Counted from the stretch's first letter, positions 43,702 to 53,700 are shown. The stretch: 64,000 bases of DNA from Microbacterium marinum (GCF_014204835.1 NZ_JACHMD010000001.1:1860001-1924000); one strand, 5' to 3'. Notes: generated by a model from the sequence alone, not told the origin. Translations and numbers: made by a program.

Positions 43702-45855
43702 ATGCCTCCCTTCGCCTTCGACACGCGTCTCGACGAGGCCGTGGGGGAGAAGGTGGCGAAGTCGCTGTCCCGCGCGTTCGGGATGGTGACGGTCGGCGAC
43801 CTCCTCGGGCACTACCCGCGGCGCTACGCGAGCCGCGGTCAGCTCACCCCGATCCACTCGCTGCCGGTCGGCGAGATGGTGACGATCGTCGCCGAGGTGC
43901 GCTCGACCAGCACCCGGCAGATGCGCGGGCGGCGCGGCGATCTGCTCGAGGTCGTCATCTCCGACGGAGCGGGCACGATGTCGCTGACCTTCTTCGGCCA
44001 GGCGTGGCGGCAGAAGGATCTGCAACCCGGCCGTCAGGGGGTGTTCTCGGGCAAGGTCGGCGAGTACCGCGGCGCGCTGCAGCTGACCCATCCCGACTAC
44101 GACCTCTTCGACGACGAGGCATCCGCTCGGATGAACGCCGAGGCGTGGCGCAACATGCCGATCCCGATCTATCCGGCCACGGGGACGTTCCCGAGCTGGA
44201 TGGTGAAGAAGGCGGTCGATCAGGTGCTGAAGCACCTCGGCCCGGTGCCGGATCCGCTCCCCGAGACGTTCCGCGTCGCGCAGGATCTCCTCGACGCGCG
44301 CACCGCGGTGCTGCGGGTGCACGCACCGGACTTCCCCGATCAGGTCGCCCCCGCGCAGCGGACCCTTCGCATGCACGAGGCCTTCGTGCTGCAGGCGGCG
44401 CTCCTCCAGCAGCGGCAGTTCGTGCGGATGATGGCGGCGATCCCGCGCCCGGCGGGTCACCAGCTCGAGACGTTCGACGCCGCGCTGCCGTTCGAGCGGA
44501 CGCCCGACCAGGTCACGGTCGGCGATCGGATCGCGGCCGATCTCGTCGGCGAATGGCCGATGAACCGGCTCGTGCAGGGCGAGGTGGGGTCGGGGAAGAC
44601 CCTCGTCGCCCTCCGCGCGATGCTGCAGGTGGCGGCGAGCGGCGGGCAGTCGGCGCTGATCGCTCCGACCGAGGTGCTCGCGGCCCAGCACCTCCGGTCG
44701 ATCACGCGCATGCTCGGCCCGCAGCTCGCACCCGAGCTCATGCCGACGCTCCTGACCGGGCAGCTCCCGGCTGCGCAACGTCGGAAGGCGGCGCTGCGCG
44801 CCGCCGCAGGTCAGGCGCTCATCGTCGTCGGCACGCACGCGCTGCTCAGCGAATCGACCACCTTTGCCGATCTCGGCCTCGTCGTCGTCGACGAGCAGCA
44901 CCGATTCGGCGTCGAGCAGCGCGAAACGCTCCGCGCGAAGGGGACCTCCCCGCACGTCCTCGTCCTCACCGCCACGCCGATCCCGCGCACCGTCGCGATG
45001 ACGGTGTTCGGCGACCTCGACGTCTCCACGATCCGCACCATGCCCGAAGGTCGCCCGGGGATCTCGAGCTTCGTCGCACCGGTCGGCGAGAAGCCGGCGT
45101 GGTTCGCGCGCGTCTGGGCCCGTGTCGCCGAAGAGGTCGCGAAGGGGCACCAGGCGTTCGTCGTCTGCCCCGCGATCGACGCGGCGAAAGCATCCGCCGA
45201 CGATGTCCCCGCGGAGGAGACGGATGCCGCCGAGAGCAAGACCCGCTGGGGCGTGGTGCAGGCGGCTGAGCTGCTGGCCGGGCACCCCGACTTCCGCGGC
45301 ATCCGTGTGGAGATCCTCCACGGCAAGATGCCGGGGGACGAGAAGGACGCCGTCATGCAGGCCTTCGCGCGCGGCGAGATCGACGTCCTCGTCGCCACCA
45401 CCGTGGTGGAGGTCGGCGTCGACGTGCCGAACGCCTCCACGATGGTCATTCTCGAGGCCGACCGGTTCGGCGTCTCGCAGCTGCATCAGCTGCGCGGGCG
45501 GGTCGGGCGAGGCAGCGTGCCGGGTCTCTGCCTCCTCGTGACCGAAGCCGACCCGTACACCCCGGCGCGCACGCGCGTCGAAGCTGTCGCGGCGACGTCC
45601 GACGGGTTCGAACTCGCCGAGGTCGACCTCGAACTCCGTGGCGAGGGTGACGTGCTCGGCGACGCGCAGTCCGGCGTCCGGTCCTCTCTCCGACTCCTGC
45701 GCGTCGTGGCGGATGCCGACATCATCGGCATCGCCCGGGCTGAGGCGGAGCGCGTCCTCGACGCGGATCCGACCCTGAGCGGACACCCGGGCCTCGCGGC
45801 ATCCATCTCGGCCCGCGTGAGCAGCGCCGAACGGGCGGCGCTCGCCAAGAACTGA
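43702..45855 (+). CDS. recG: ATP-dependent DNA helicase RecG
   Basis: This 717-residue helicase rescues stalled replication forks and branch-migrates Holliday junctions. An N-terminal wedge/OB domain is followed by a superfamily 2 motor: Walker A GEVGSGKTLVAL (about residue 293), DEQH box VVVDEQHRFGVEQR, motif III TATPIPRT, and motif VI QLHQLRGRVGRG. A TAGACT -10 box ends 6 nt before the ATG (43690-43695), so it is probably leaderless. Normal length for actinobacteria. coaD follows after 39 bp with its own -10 box. Confidence 0.96.
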   Translation: MPPFAFDTRLDEAVGEKVAKSLSRAFGMVTVGDLLGHYPRRYASRGQLTPIHSLPVGEMVTIVAEVRSTSTRQMRGRRGDLLEVVISDGAGTMSLTFFGQAWRQKDLQPGRQGVFSGKVGEYRGALQLTHPDYDLFDDEASARMNAEAWRNMPIPIYPATGTFPSWMVKKAVDQVLKHLGPVPDPLPETFRVAQDLLDARTAVLRVHAPDFPDQVAPAQRTLRMHEAFVLQAALLQQRQFVRMMAAIPRPAGHQLETFDAALPFERTPDQVTVGDRIAADLVGEWPMNRLVQGEVGSGKTLVALRAMLQVAASGGQSALIAPTEVLAAQHLRSITRMLGPQLAPELMPTLLTGQLPAAQRRKAALRAAAGQALIVVGTHALLSESTTFADLGLVVVDEQHRFGVEQRETLRAKGTSPHVLVLTATPIPRTVAMTVFGDLDVSTIRTMPEGRPGISSFVAPVGEKPAWFARVWARVAEEVAKGHQAFVVCPAIDAAKASADDVPAEETDAAESKTRWGVVQAAELLAGHPDFRGIRVEILHGKMPGDEKDAVMQAFARGEIDVLVATTVVEVGVDVPNASTMVILEADRFGVSQLHQLRGRVGRGSVPGLCLLVTEADPYTPARTRVEAVAATSDGFELAEVDLELRGEGDVLGDAQSGVRSSLRLLRVVADADIIGIARAEAERVLDADPTLSGHPGLAASISARVSSAERAALAKN

Positions 45856-45894
45856 TCCGTGCGGCCGTCGTCGGCGCCCGGTTAGGCTCGGAGT

Positions 45895-46392
45895 ATGAGC
45901 AACCGGATCGCCGTCGTCCCCGGGTCCTTCGACCCGCCGACGCTGGGTCACCTCGACGTCATCCGCCGCGCGGCCGGACTCTACGACCAGCTTCATGTCC
46001 TGGTCGTGCACAACCCCGGCAAGGAGGCGATGCTCCCCATCGCCCAGAGGCTGAACCTGCTGGAGCAGTCCATCTCCGAGAGCGACATCGAGGGCGATGT
46101 CGTCGTCGCCGCGTGGAGCGTGGGGCTTCTCGTCGACTACGCGACGGACGTCGGTGCGGGTGTCCTCGTCAAGGGGATCCGGTCGCAGGTGGACGTCGCG
46201 TACGAGACACCGATGGCCATCGTGAACCGTCACCTCGCGCACGTCGAGACGGTGTTCCTGCTGCCCGACCCCGCACACGCGCTGGTGTCGAGCTCACTCG
46301 TTCGCCAAGTGGCATCCCTCGGCGGCGACGTCTCACCGTTCGTGCCGCCGGCGGTCGCGCGGTTCCTCGACACCGGCGCGACGACCGACTGA
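45895..46392 (+). CDS. coaD: Phosphopantetheine adenylyltransferase
   Basis: This 165-residue enzyme makes dephospho-CoA from ATP and phosphopantetheine. The nucleotidyltransferase motif [12 protein letters not shown] is at residues 10-21 (T/HxGH catalytic set), and the C-terminal ISSSxxR-type motif appears as [17 protein letters not shown]. Homohexameric in the family. TAGGCT (45883-45888) lies 6 nt before the ATG, again a leaderless layout. Confidence 0.95.
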   Translation: MSNRIAVVPGSFDPPTLGHLDVIRRAAGLYDQLHVLVVHNPGKEAMLPIAQRLNLLEQSISESDIEGDVVVAAWSVGLLVDYATDVGAGVLVKGIRSQVDVAYETPMAIVNRHLAHVETVFLLPDPAHALVSSSLVRQVASLGGDVSPFVPPAVARFLDTGATTD

Positions 46393-46442
46393 CGACGGGA
46401 CGTCGCGCCACCTCGGGTGAGGGCCGCGTACGATAGTCCATC

Positions 46443-47015
46443 GTGGTCAGAAAGCATGTGAGCGGTCCGTTCGTCCTTCCCGTCCGCGACCTCATCCGCA
46501 AGCCCGGCGAGATGCGCGAGTTCGACCTGTCGGTCCCGGCACCGGAGAAGTGGGGGGAAGGTGTGGCCTTCATCCCGGCGAGCGGGACGGTGGACGTTGC
46601 GGTCCGGCTCGAGTCCGTGCACGAGGGCATCCTGGTCTCTGCAGACGTCGACACGACCTACGAAGGCGTGTGCAGTCGGTGTCTGACGGACCTGACACAC
46701 CCCCTCGAAGTCGAGTTTCAGGAGCTCTTCGGGTATTCTGGTGACGAAGCGACCGACTTCCAGGTTCAAGACGACCACGTGGATCTTGAAAATCTGGTGC
46801 GGGATGCGATCGTCCTGTCGCTTCCGTTCCAGCCGGTGTGTCAGCCGGATTGCCCCGGGCTCGACCCGGTCACGGGTGAGAAGCTGACCGAGAACACCGT
46901 GCCGGAGACGCAGATCGACCCGCGCTGGAATGCGCTGGCCGCCTTGACGGCCCCCACCCCAGACCACGACGACGAGGCAGCACGCCCCGACGCCGACGAC
47001 ACAGAGAAGAGCTGA
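46443..47015 (+). CDS. DUF177/YceD-family protein
   Basis: This 190-residue protein of the YceD family is nearly always found before rpmF and is thought to act in 23S rRNA or ribosome metabolism (family knowledge; mechanism unclear). The conserved [20 protein letters not shown] and a second pair in [17 protein letters not shown] form a likely metal-binding Cys4 set. It starts from GTG; GATAGT (46432-46437) ends 5 nt upstream with no binding site. The tail is acidic. rpmF starts 2 bp after its stop. Confidence 0.92.
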   Translation: MVRKHVSGPFVLPVRDLIRKPGEMREFDLSVPAPEKWGEGVAFIPASGTVDVAVRLESVHEGILVSADVDTTYEGVCSRCLTDLTHPLEVEFQELFGYSGDEATDFQVQDDHVDLENLVRDAIVLSLPFQPVCQPDCPGLDPVTGEKLTENTVPETQIDPRWNALAALTAPTPDHDDEAARPDADDTEKS

Positions 47016-47017
47016 CC

Positions 47018-47227
47018 ATGGCAGGTAACCCCCCGAAGCGGAAGGTCTCCCGCTCCAACACCCGTTCGCGTCGCGCGCAGTGGAAGGCCGAGGCCCCCAC
47101 GCTCGTCAAGACCATCGAGAACGGCAAGGTCGTCTACAGCCGTCCCCACCAGGCGAAGGTCGTCACCGACTCGCAGGGCACGGAGCTGTTCCTCGAGTAC
47201 AAGGGCCGCAAGGTCGCCGACATCTGA
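47018..47227 (+). CDS. rpmF: 50S ribosomal protein L32
   Basis: This 69-residue, basic N-terminus ([22 protein letters not shown]) is the L32 signature. The zinc-binding cysteines found in many L32 proteins are absent, so this is the cysteine-free (C-minus) form often linked with zinc independence. It lies 2 bp after the DUF177 gene and 10 bp before rnc, forming a compact ribosome/RNA-processing operon. Confidence 0.96.
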   Translation: MAGNPPKRKVSRSNTRSRRAQWKAEAPTLVKTIENGKVVYSRPHQAKVVTDSQGTELFLEYKGRKVADI

Positions 47228-47237
47228 TCGGCGCGTC

Positions 47238-47933
47238 GTGACAGACGCATCTGCAGGGCTCAGCGCCCTGACCGACAAGCTCGGGGTCGACATCGACCCC
47301 GAGCTTCTGTCGCTCGCCCTCACGCACCGTTCGTTCGCCTACGAGAACGGCGGGATCGCCCACAACGAGCGTCTGGAGTTCCTCGGGGACTCGATCCTCG
47401 GACAAGCGGTGACCGTGCACCTCTTCCGCTGTCATCCTGACCTCGATGAGGGCTCGCTGGCGAAACGTCGCGCGAGTGTGGTCTCCACGGTCGCCCTCGC
47501 GGAAGTCGCGCGTGGCATCGATCTTGGACCGCACCTGCGCCTCGGGCGCGGCGAAGACCAGACCGGCGGGCGTGACAAGGACTCGATCCTCGCCGACACC
47601 ACCGAGGCGATCATCGGCGCGACCTACCTGTCAGCGGGCCCCGACGCCGCGACCCGACTGGTCCTGAGCCTCGTCGCTCCTCTGATGGCGGACCCCGAGC
47701 GCTACGGCGCAGCCATGGATCCGAAGACGAGTCTCCAAGAGCTCGCCGCCCGGCTCGAGCTCCCGCCGCCCGCGTACACCGTCGAGGCCGAGGGCCCCGA
47801 CCACCACCGGGTCTTCACCGCGACGGTCACCGTTGGCAAGGCAACCGCTCGCGGCACCGGGTCGAGTAAGAAGCAGGCCGAGATGGCGGGTGCCCTCGCC
47901 CTCTGGCGGTCGCTGTCCGCCACCGACCAGTGA
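47238..47933 (+). CDS. rnc: Ribonuclease III
   Basis: This 231-residue double-strand-specific RNase processes rRNA precursors. The catalytic signature NERLEFLGDSILG lies near residue 43, and the second metal-binding segment in DTTEAIIGATYL near residue 117. A C-terminal dsRNA-binding domain runs from about residue 155 (DPKTSLQELAARLELPPPAYTVEAEG ... ATARGTGSSKKQAEMAGALALW). It starts from GTG shortly after rpmF. Confidence 0.96.
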   Translation: MTDASAGLSALTDKLGVDIDPELLSLALTHRSFAYENGGIAHNERLEFLGDSILGQAVTVHLFRCHPDLDEGSLAKRRASVVSTVALAEVARGIDLGPHLRLGRGEDQTGGRDKDSILADTTEAIIGATYLSAGPDAATRLVLSLVAPLMADPERYGAAMDPKTSLQELAARLELPPPAYTVEAEGPDHHRVFTATVTVGKATARGTGSSKKQAEMAGALALWRSLSATDQ

Positions 47934-47945
47934 CGAGCCGACCGC

Positions 47946-48839
47946 GTGCCTGAACTGCCCGAGGTCGAGGTCGTCCGCGCCGGCCTCGAACCCGCGGTCG
48001 TCGGCTCCCGCATCGAGGCCGTCACCGTCGCCGACGACCGGGCGCTCACCCGGCATCCCGGCACCGCCGACGACTTCGCCGCCGAGCTCACGGGCCGCGC
48101 GGTCTCGGCGGCGGTGCGGCGGGGGAAGTTCCTGTGGCTTCCGCTCGAGGACTCCGCCACCGCGATGGTCGGGCACCTCGGGATGAGCGGGCAGATGCTG
48201 CTTCGTCCCTCCGGGGCTCCCGCGGAGCGTCACGAACGGATCAGGTTCGACATCCGGCATCCGCACCACGGCGATCTCGCCCTCGTCTTCGCAGACCAGC
48301 GCACCTTCGGTTCGCTCGCGATCGACGATCTGCTCTCCACGCCCGACGGAGCACCCGGCGGGCGGGGAAGCGAGCGTCCGGTCGTCCCGTCGCAGGTCGC
48401 GCACATCGCTCGCGATCCGCTGGATGCCGCTTTCGACGACAGCGCATTCCGTCTAGTCCTCGGGCGCTCGAAGTCCGCCGTGAAGCGTGTGCTGCTCGAC
48501 CAGACTGTCGTGAGCGGCATCGGCAACATCTACGCCGACGAGTCGCTGTGGGCTGCGCGGGTCCACCCCGAGACGGTTGCCGGATCATTGGCGACGCGCA
48601 CGGTCGCGCGCGTGCTGACCGAGGTCCGGGCGGTCCTGGACAAGGCTCTCGCCGAGGGCGGGACGAGCTTCGACGCGCAGTACGTGAACGTCAACGGGCA
48701 GGCCGGCTACTTCGCGCACTCGTTGAACGCCTACGGGCGCACCGGCCAGCCCTGCCCACGGTGCGGGACGCCGATCGTCCGGGTGAGCTTCACCAACCGC
48801 TCGAGCCACTACTGCCCCAGGTGCCAGCGACGCCGGTGA
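47946..48839 (+). CDS. mutM: Formamidopyrimidine-DNA glycosylase
   Basis: This 297-residue bifunctional repair enzyme removes 8-oxoguanine. The catalytic proline P2 and glutamate E3 are in the N-terminal MPELPEVEVVRAG. The H2TH segment contains SGIGNIYADESLWAARVHPE. The C-terminal zinc finger has two CPRC pairs (CPRCGTP and HYCPRCQRR). A GTG start gives the required N-terminus. It ends the recG-to-mutM run before a convergent terminator hairpin. Confidence 0.96.
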   Translation: MPELPEVEVVRAGLEPAVVGSRIEAVTVADDRALTRHPGTADDFAAELTGRAVSAAVRRGKFLWLPLEDSATAMVGHLGMSGQMLLRPSGAPAERHERIRFDIRHPHHGDLALVFADQRTFGSLAIDDLLSTPDGAPGGRGSERPVVPSQVAHIARDPLDAAFDDSAFRLVLGRSKSAVKRVLLDQTVVSGIGNIYADESLWAARVHPETVAGSLATRTVARVLTEVRAVLDKALAEGGTSFDAQYVNVNGQAGYFAHSLNAYGRTGQPCPRCGTPIVRVSFTNRSSHYCPRCQRRR

Positions 48840-48870
48840 CCGCGGCGCCGGATTCCCGGAGCCGCGGTCA
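48837..48870. terminator. Probable bidirectional terminator, mutM / GNAT gene
   Basis: A 10-bp stem, TGACCGCGGC (48837-48846) with GCCGCGGTCA (48861-48870), includes the mutM stop codon. The loop is 14 nt. It lies in the 40-bp gap between convergent genes. Confidence 0.65.
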
Positions 48871-48879
48871 CGCAGACGT

Positions 48880-49962
48880 TCAGCTGGCGAGCGTCTTCTT
48901 CCACGCGCCGATGTAGGCGCGCGGAACGAAGCCGATCTCCTCGTTGATGTCGAGCATGGGGCGGTTCTCCTCGGCGTTGAACGTCAGGATGCGCCCGGAG
49001 TGCGGAGCGATCTCGTGCCACCGGAGGATCCCGGCGCACTTCACGAGCTGGCCGAGCTTGTGTCCCCGGTGCTCCTTCAGGACGAGCGTGTCCATCTGGT
49101 GCGTCGTCGCCGATTCGTCCACTCCGCTCACGAGTTCGTTGAAGGCCACGACGTCACCGCTCTCCTCGTGGATCGCGACCGTCACCAGCACCGTCTGGCC
49201 GGCGTCGGTGAAGCGCGCATCGTGGCGCGCAAGCCGATCCACATCCCACGTCTCCTCGTCGATCTCGAGCGCTGCCGTCGGCACGTCCGTCGACATCCGA
49301 GACTTCGCCCACGCGTAGCCGGCGGCATGCTCGGGCGGCGTCGGCAGCGTCCACTGCTCGACGCGGTAGCCGGTCGAGCGCGTCCGCGCAGCGTCGAGGA
49401 GCGTGGCGACGTGCGGGAGCGCGGCCTCGATCTCGAGAGTGCTCTTCCGATCGACCTGCTCGAGCGTGTACCCGAGGTCGAGGTAGAACCGCGCCGCTCG
49501 ATCGCGGGGGATCTCGCCGAACCCGGTCGGCGAAGGCAGTGTCGGCCCCGACGCCTCGGGGTGCTCGGCCCACGACTCGAGGACGGTGCGCCCGTGGGCG
49601 CGAGCCGTCTCCTCGACCAGGGGATAGAGGGCGCGACCGAGACCGCGACCCTGCACGGCTTCGAGGAGCTCGATGAGCCAGTAGGCGACTTTCGAACCGG
49701 GTTCGAGCGGCACGTCGACGCCGACACGACCGACGATCTCACCGCCGACGCGCACCACGTGGACGACGCGGATCTCGTCGGGGTTCGGTGCGTAGTGCGG
49801 CAGGAGCTGCGCCGGCGTCAGCGTCTCGTCGTCGTTGCCGGCGATCTCGCGGTAGATCCGGTTGCGGACCTCGGTGAGCTGGATGAAGTCCGACGCGTCC
49901 TCATCTTCGAGGCGTGCGGGGATGACCAACGGATGGACCGTGAAGTCGATGGGGGTGTGCAT
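48880..49962 (-). CDS. GNAT-family N-acetyltransferase, two-domain
   Basis: This 360-residue protein looks like two fused GNAT domains. The first has an acetyl-CoA loop in LIELLEAVQGRGLGRALYPLVEETARAHG, the second in TLVLKEHRGHKLGQLVKCAGIL (Q/RxxGxG/A-like). The C-terminal NAEENRPMLDINEEIGFVPRAYIGAWKK is typical. The ATG giving MHTPIDFTVHPLV is chosen; the upstream frame has no similarity. A 12-bp hairpin lies 22 nt upstream of the start. The acceptor substrate is unknown. Confidence 0.87.
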   Translation of the reverse strand: MHTPIDFTVHPLVIPARLEDEDASDFIQLTEVRNRIYREIAGNDDETLTPAQLLPHYAPNPDEIRVVHVVRVGGEIVGRVGVDVPLEPGSKVAYWLIELLEAVQGRGLGRALYPLVEETARAHGRTVLESWAEHPEASGPTLPSPTGFGEIPRDRAARFYLDLGYTLEQVDRKSTLEIEAALPHVATLLDAARTRSTGYRVEQWTLPTPPEHAAGYAWAKSRMSTDVPTAALEIDEETWDVDRLARHDARFTDAGQTVLVTVAIHEESGDVVAFNELVSGVDESATTHQMDTLVLKEHRGHKLGQLVKCAGILRWHEIAPHSGRILTFNAEENRPMLDINEEIGFVPRAYIGAWKKTLAS

Positions 49963-49983
49963 GAGAGTGCTGCTTTCGTGTGC

Positions 49984-50013
49984 CGGGGCCACGGCGGGGG
50001 AGCCGTGGCCCCG
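49984..50013 (-). terminator. 12-bp hairpin between the 85-residue gene and the GNAT gene
   Basis: CGGGGCCACGGC (49984-49995) and GCCGTGGCCCCG (50002-50013) form a perfect 12-bp stem with a 6-nt loop. It follows the stop at 50022 and may terminate or attenuate transcription into the GNAT gene, or be part of its 5' leader. Confidence 0.6.
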
Positions 50014-50021
50014 GGAGGGGG

Positions 50022-50279
50022 TCACCGGAGGGGTGCGCAGGTGTGGAATGCGCGGGCCGCCACGCGTTCGCGTCGCGAACGCGCGGCATCCGCTCCGCGC
50101 ACTGCGCGGAGGGCGTTGCGAGTGGGGCCGGGCCGGGTGCTCCACAGGAGCAGCCGGACGGCGACCTTGATCGCGACGCGGTCGATGAGGTTCGGGCGGA
50201 CCGTGCGGTCTGCCAGGTCGGGATGCTGCAGCGCGGCGGGAACCGCCGAGATGCGCTGCGGCGCGTGGATCGTTGACAT
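50022..50279 (-). CDS. Small basic protein, unknown function
   Basis: This 85-residue protein has a central hydrophobic/amphipathic stretch (LIDRVAIKVAVRLLLWSTRPG) and an Arg-rich C-terminal half, suggesting membrane or nucleic-acid contact. I recognise no family. The ATG is chosen because the protein upstream of it is unlike the rest. The 10 bases before its ATG (AGCACGCTC-ATG) resemble those before the GNAT gene (AGCACTCTC-ATG), hinting at related 5' regions. It lies between two hairpins and may be its own unit. Confidence 0.55.
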   Translation of the reverse strand: MSTIHAPQRISAVPAALQHPDLADRTVRPNLIDRVAIKVAVRLLLWSTRPGPTRNALRAVRGADAARSRRERVAARAFHTCAPLR

Positions 50280-50442
50280 GAGCGTGCTCGATTCGGATGG
50301 GGTGATGGATGCCGCGAGGGTGCGGCGAGGATCGTGCCGCAGCACGAGGGAGGTCGCGGTCAAGCGACGGGGGATCCGGCCCACGGGAGGTGGGCGAGTC
50401 GGATCGCCGGTCGAGTCGCGGGAAGCGACTCGGGGCGTGGCG

Positions 50443-50468
50443 TCACCTGAGCGAAGACGCTCAGGTGA
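50443..50468 (-). terminator. Terminator after the 32-codon small gene
   Basis: A perfect 11-bp stem, TCACCTGAGCG with CGCTCAGGTGA, and a 4-nt loop lie 21 bp after the small gene's stop. A second hairpin (CGAGTCGC...GCGACTCG, about 50412-50432) follows. Confidence 0.72.
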
Positions 50469-50488
50469 ATCGTCGGAACAGCGGCGCG

Positions 50489-50587
50489 TTACGCGCGGGT
50501 GTTCGCCGTGGCGCCGAAGGAGACGGTTCCCGCTCCAGGACGCAGAGCGGTGAACGCCCGGTCGGTGGTGGTGATGTCGGTCATCAT
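50489..50587 (-). CDS. 32-residue small protein or peptide with a perfect ribosome binding site
   Basis: The frame begins MMTDITTTDRAFTALRPGAG and ends TANTRA with TAA. AAAGGAGGT (50595-50603), 7 nt before the ATG, is the strongest Shine-Dalgarno sequence of the window. A -35/-10 pair lies upstream and a terminator downstream, so it looks like a complete one-gene transcript. It is Thr/Ala-rich, without Cys, Lys or a hydrophobic helix, so it is unlikely to be a toxin of the membrane type or a cysteine leader. A signal, RiPP precursor-like or regulatory peptide is possible. Divergent from smc. Confidence 0.65.
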   Translation of the reverse strand: MMTDITTTDRAFTALRPGAGTVSFGATANTRA

Positions 50588-50627
50588 GTCGGGAACCTCC
50601 TTTCTCAGACTTCTGACGCGAGCACTG

Positions 50628-50657
50628 ACACTAGACCTGCCTTCCGCGCGCCGTCAA
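50628..50657 (-). promoter_or_regulatory. Promoter of the 32-codon small gene
   Basis: Read on the minus strand, TTGACG (50652-50657), an 18-bp spacer and TAGTGT (50628-50633) give a good sigma-70-type promoter. The start is predicted about 30 nt before the ATG. Confidence 0.65.
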
Positions 50658-50716
50658 GTCTTGCGCGGAATCCGTCCGCTACCGTGGACCGAGACCCGAG
50701 CCGGAGGCGGACCCGC

Positions 50717-53700
50717 ATGCACCTGAAGAGCCTGACGCTCAAGGGCTTCAAGTCGTTCGCGCAACCCACCTCTTTCCTGCTCGAACCAGGCGTGACCTGC
50801 ATCGTCGGGCCCAACGGCTCCGGCAAGTCCAACGTCGTCGACGCGCTTGCGTGGGTCATGGGCGAGCAGGGCGCCAAGACTCTCCGCGGCGGGAAGATGG
50901 AAGACGTCATCTTCGCCGGCACGTCGACGCGCGGTCCGCTGGGGCGCGCGGAAGTGCAGCTCACGATCGACAACAGCGACGGCGCCCTCCCGATCGAGTA
51001 CAGCGAAGTGACGATCAGTCGGACGCTGTTCCGGAACGGCTCGAGCGAGTACGCGATCAACGGCGAAACCTGCCGCCTACTCGACGTCCAAGAGCTGCTG
51101 AGCGATTCCGGACTCGGACGCGAGATGCACGTGATCGTGGGCCAGGGGCGGCTGGACACCGTTCTGCAAGCGAGTCCGGAAGAGCGACGCGGCTTCATCG
51201 AGGAAGCCGCCGGCATCCTGAAGCACCGCCGTCGCAAAGAGAAGACGCTCCGCAAGCTCGAGGCGATGGAGACCAACCTCACCCGACTGAGCGATCTGGC
51301 CGGAGAGCTCCGCCGTCAGCTGAAGCCTCTCGGGAAGCAGGCGGAGATCGCCCGGGAAGCCGCCACGATCGCGGCCGTCGTCCGAGACGCCAAGGCACGG
51401 CTGTACGCGGACGAGCTCGCGACCCTCCGGGCGCAACTCGCCGAACACGCCCGGGGAGAACAGGAGCGACACGCCGAGCGGCTCGTCCTGCAGGACCAGG
51501 CCGAACAGGCCGCGCACCGCATCGCCGCTCTCGAAGCGGACCAGCGATCGGAAGCGGTCGACCGCGCCCGGGCCGTCACCTTCGAGCTCGGACAGGTGCA
51601 GGAACGCCTGCGCGGGCTCTACTCGCTCGCCGGCCAGCGGCTCACGCTCCTGCAGGAGGAGGATCCCACCTCGACCGATGCCGTCACGGTGACACAAGCC
51701 GCGATCGACGACGCCCGCGAGGACATCGACACGATCGCGTCGGGACTGGGAGATGCCCAGGATGCGGCGGCGGCGGCGGCGCGCGATGTCATCCGTGCCC
51801 GGGCCGAGCTCGACGCGCTCGATTCGGACATCGCCGCCCAGAGCGCTCTGGTCTCCGAGCACGACATGCGCCTCGCCTCCCTCCGGGGGAGATCGGATGC
51901 CGCGGCATCCAAGCGCGACGCCCTCCGTGCCGCGGTCGACCGGCAGCAGCGGGCCTGGGACGCGGCGGACGAACGCCGCGTCGAGGCCGAGGCGACGCTC
52001 GCCGCAGTCACGTCCGCCGACGATGCTCCGGGCGCTCCCACCGGGGACCACGCCGCGGCGTACGAGCGTGCCCAGCGCGACGCGAACGATGCCGAGTCCG
52101 CGTTGAGTGCCATCCGCGACCGGCTGCACGCGGCGGAACGTGAGCGCGAGTCCCTTCTCGCGGAGACGGCTGCGCTCGGCCGTGCACTGGACATCCGGAA
52201 TGCGGCTGCCGCTGTCGTCGCGCTCGGACAGGACGGCGTGCGCGGTCTCGTCGGCGACGCGGTGAAGGTCACTCCGGGTTTCGAGGCCGCCGTCGCGGCG
52301 GCGCTCGGGACGCTGGCAGAGGGCGTCCTGGTCGAGGATCTCGCTTCCGCTCGCGATGCGATCGAGGTTGCGCGCCGCGAGGATCTGGGCGTCCTGGACA
52401 TCGCGCTCGCGGGGGCGACGGTGTCTGAGGCGGTCTGCCCGCCGGGATGCAGGCGTGCCGTCGATGTCGTGACGGGTCCGGACGGCGTTCTCGCCGTCCT
52501 CGCGGACGTGGTCATCGCGGACGATCTCGAGTCGGCGTCGGCTGCGGCAGGCGCCGCCGCCGCGGAAGGTGCGCGGATCACCGTGGCGACCCGTGCCGGT
52601 GAGCTCGTCACCGCCAGCACGATCCGTGCCGGTTCAGGGCAGTCGCGTTCGCGTCTCGAACTCGCAGCCGAACGGGATGCCGCGGCGCAGCGACTCGCGG
52701 AGATCTCCGTCGTCGTCGATTCGCTGCGGGAAGCACTGTCCGACGCGCAGGGTACGTGGGACAGTGCACGTGCACGCACACGGGAGGCATTGGAGGCGCT
52801 CCGCGATCACGATTCCGCGCTGGCCGCACACGCCGAGACGCTCAATCGTGCGACGGTGCGACACGAGGCGGCCGTCGCGGAGTCCGAGCGTCTGGCTGTG
52901 GGACTTCGACAGGCGATCGCCGCCGCCGACGACGCGGATGCGACCGCTCGCACCGCGGCCGAAACCTTGCAGCAGGCGCTCGAGACGCCCCGCCCGATCC
53001 TCGATGCCTCGGCGCGCGACGGTCTGCTCGACGCCCTCGAGGCTGCGCGCTCCGCCGAGATGGAGTCGCGGCTCGGGGTCGAGACCCTCAAGGAACGCGT
53101 CCGCGCCGCGGAAGCACGCGTCGAACAGCTTGAACGGCAGCGTCAGCGGGAGCGCGCGGCGGCGGAGGAGGCGGCTCGGAGGGCCGTCATCCGTCGAGCA
53201 CAGCGTGCACTCGCCTCCGAGGTCGCCGATTCCCTCCCTGCCATCCTCGATTCCGTCGACCGCTCGGTCGCTCAGGCGAGGGTCGAGCTGGAACGGGCGG
53301 AGCAGACTCGTACGGCGGTGACGGCGGAACTCGCGTCGCTGCGCAGCCAGGACGCCGAGGTGCGCGCTCGCCTCGCGCGACTGACCGATTCCGTGCACAG
53401 CCTGGAACTTCAGATCCACGAGAAGAAGCTGCACGTCACGAGTCTGTTGGAACGCGCGTCGTCGGAGCTCGCGCTCTCGGAAGACATTCTCCTCGCGGAA
53501 TACGGCCCCGACGTCCCCATCCTCCTGGTCGAGGGCGAGGACGCCGTGCCCTTCGACAGGGACCAGCAACGCCGACGACTTCAGGAGGCGGACCGGAAGC
53601 TGGGCCAGCTCGGGAGGGTGAATCCGCTCGCGCTGGAGGAGTTCGCCGCGCTCGAGCAGCGCCACTCGTTCCTGACGGAGCAGCTCGATGATCTGGTTCA

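Noticed and set aside
43648..46278. 876-codon minus-strand open frame opposite recG and coaD
   Set aside because: It overlaps rsmD in another frame and two certain plus-strand genes; no similarity.
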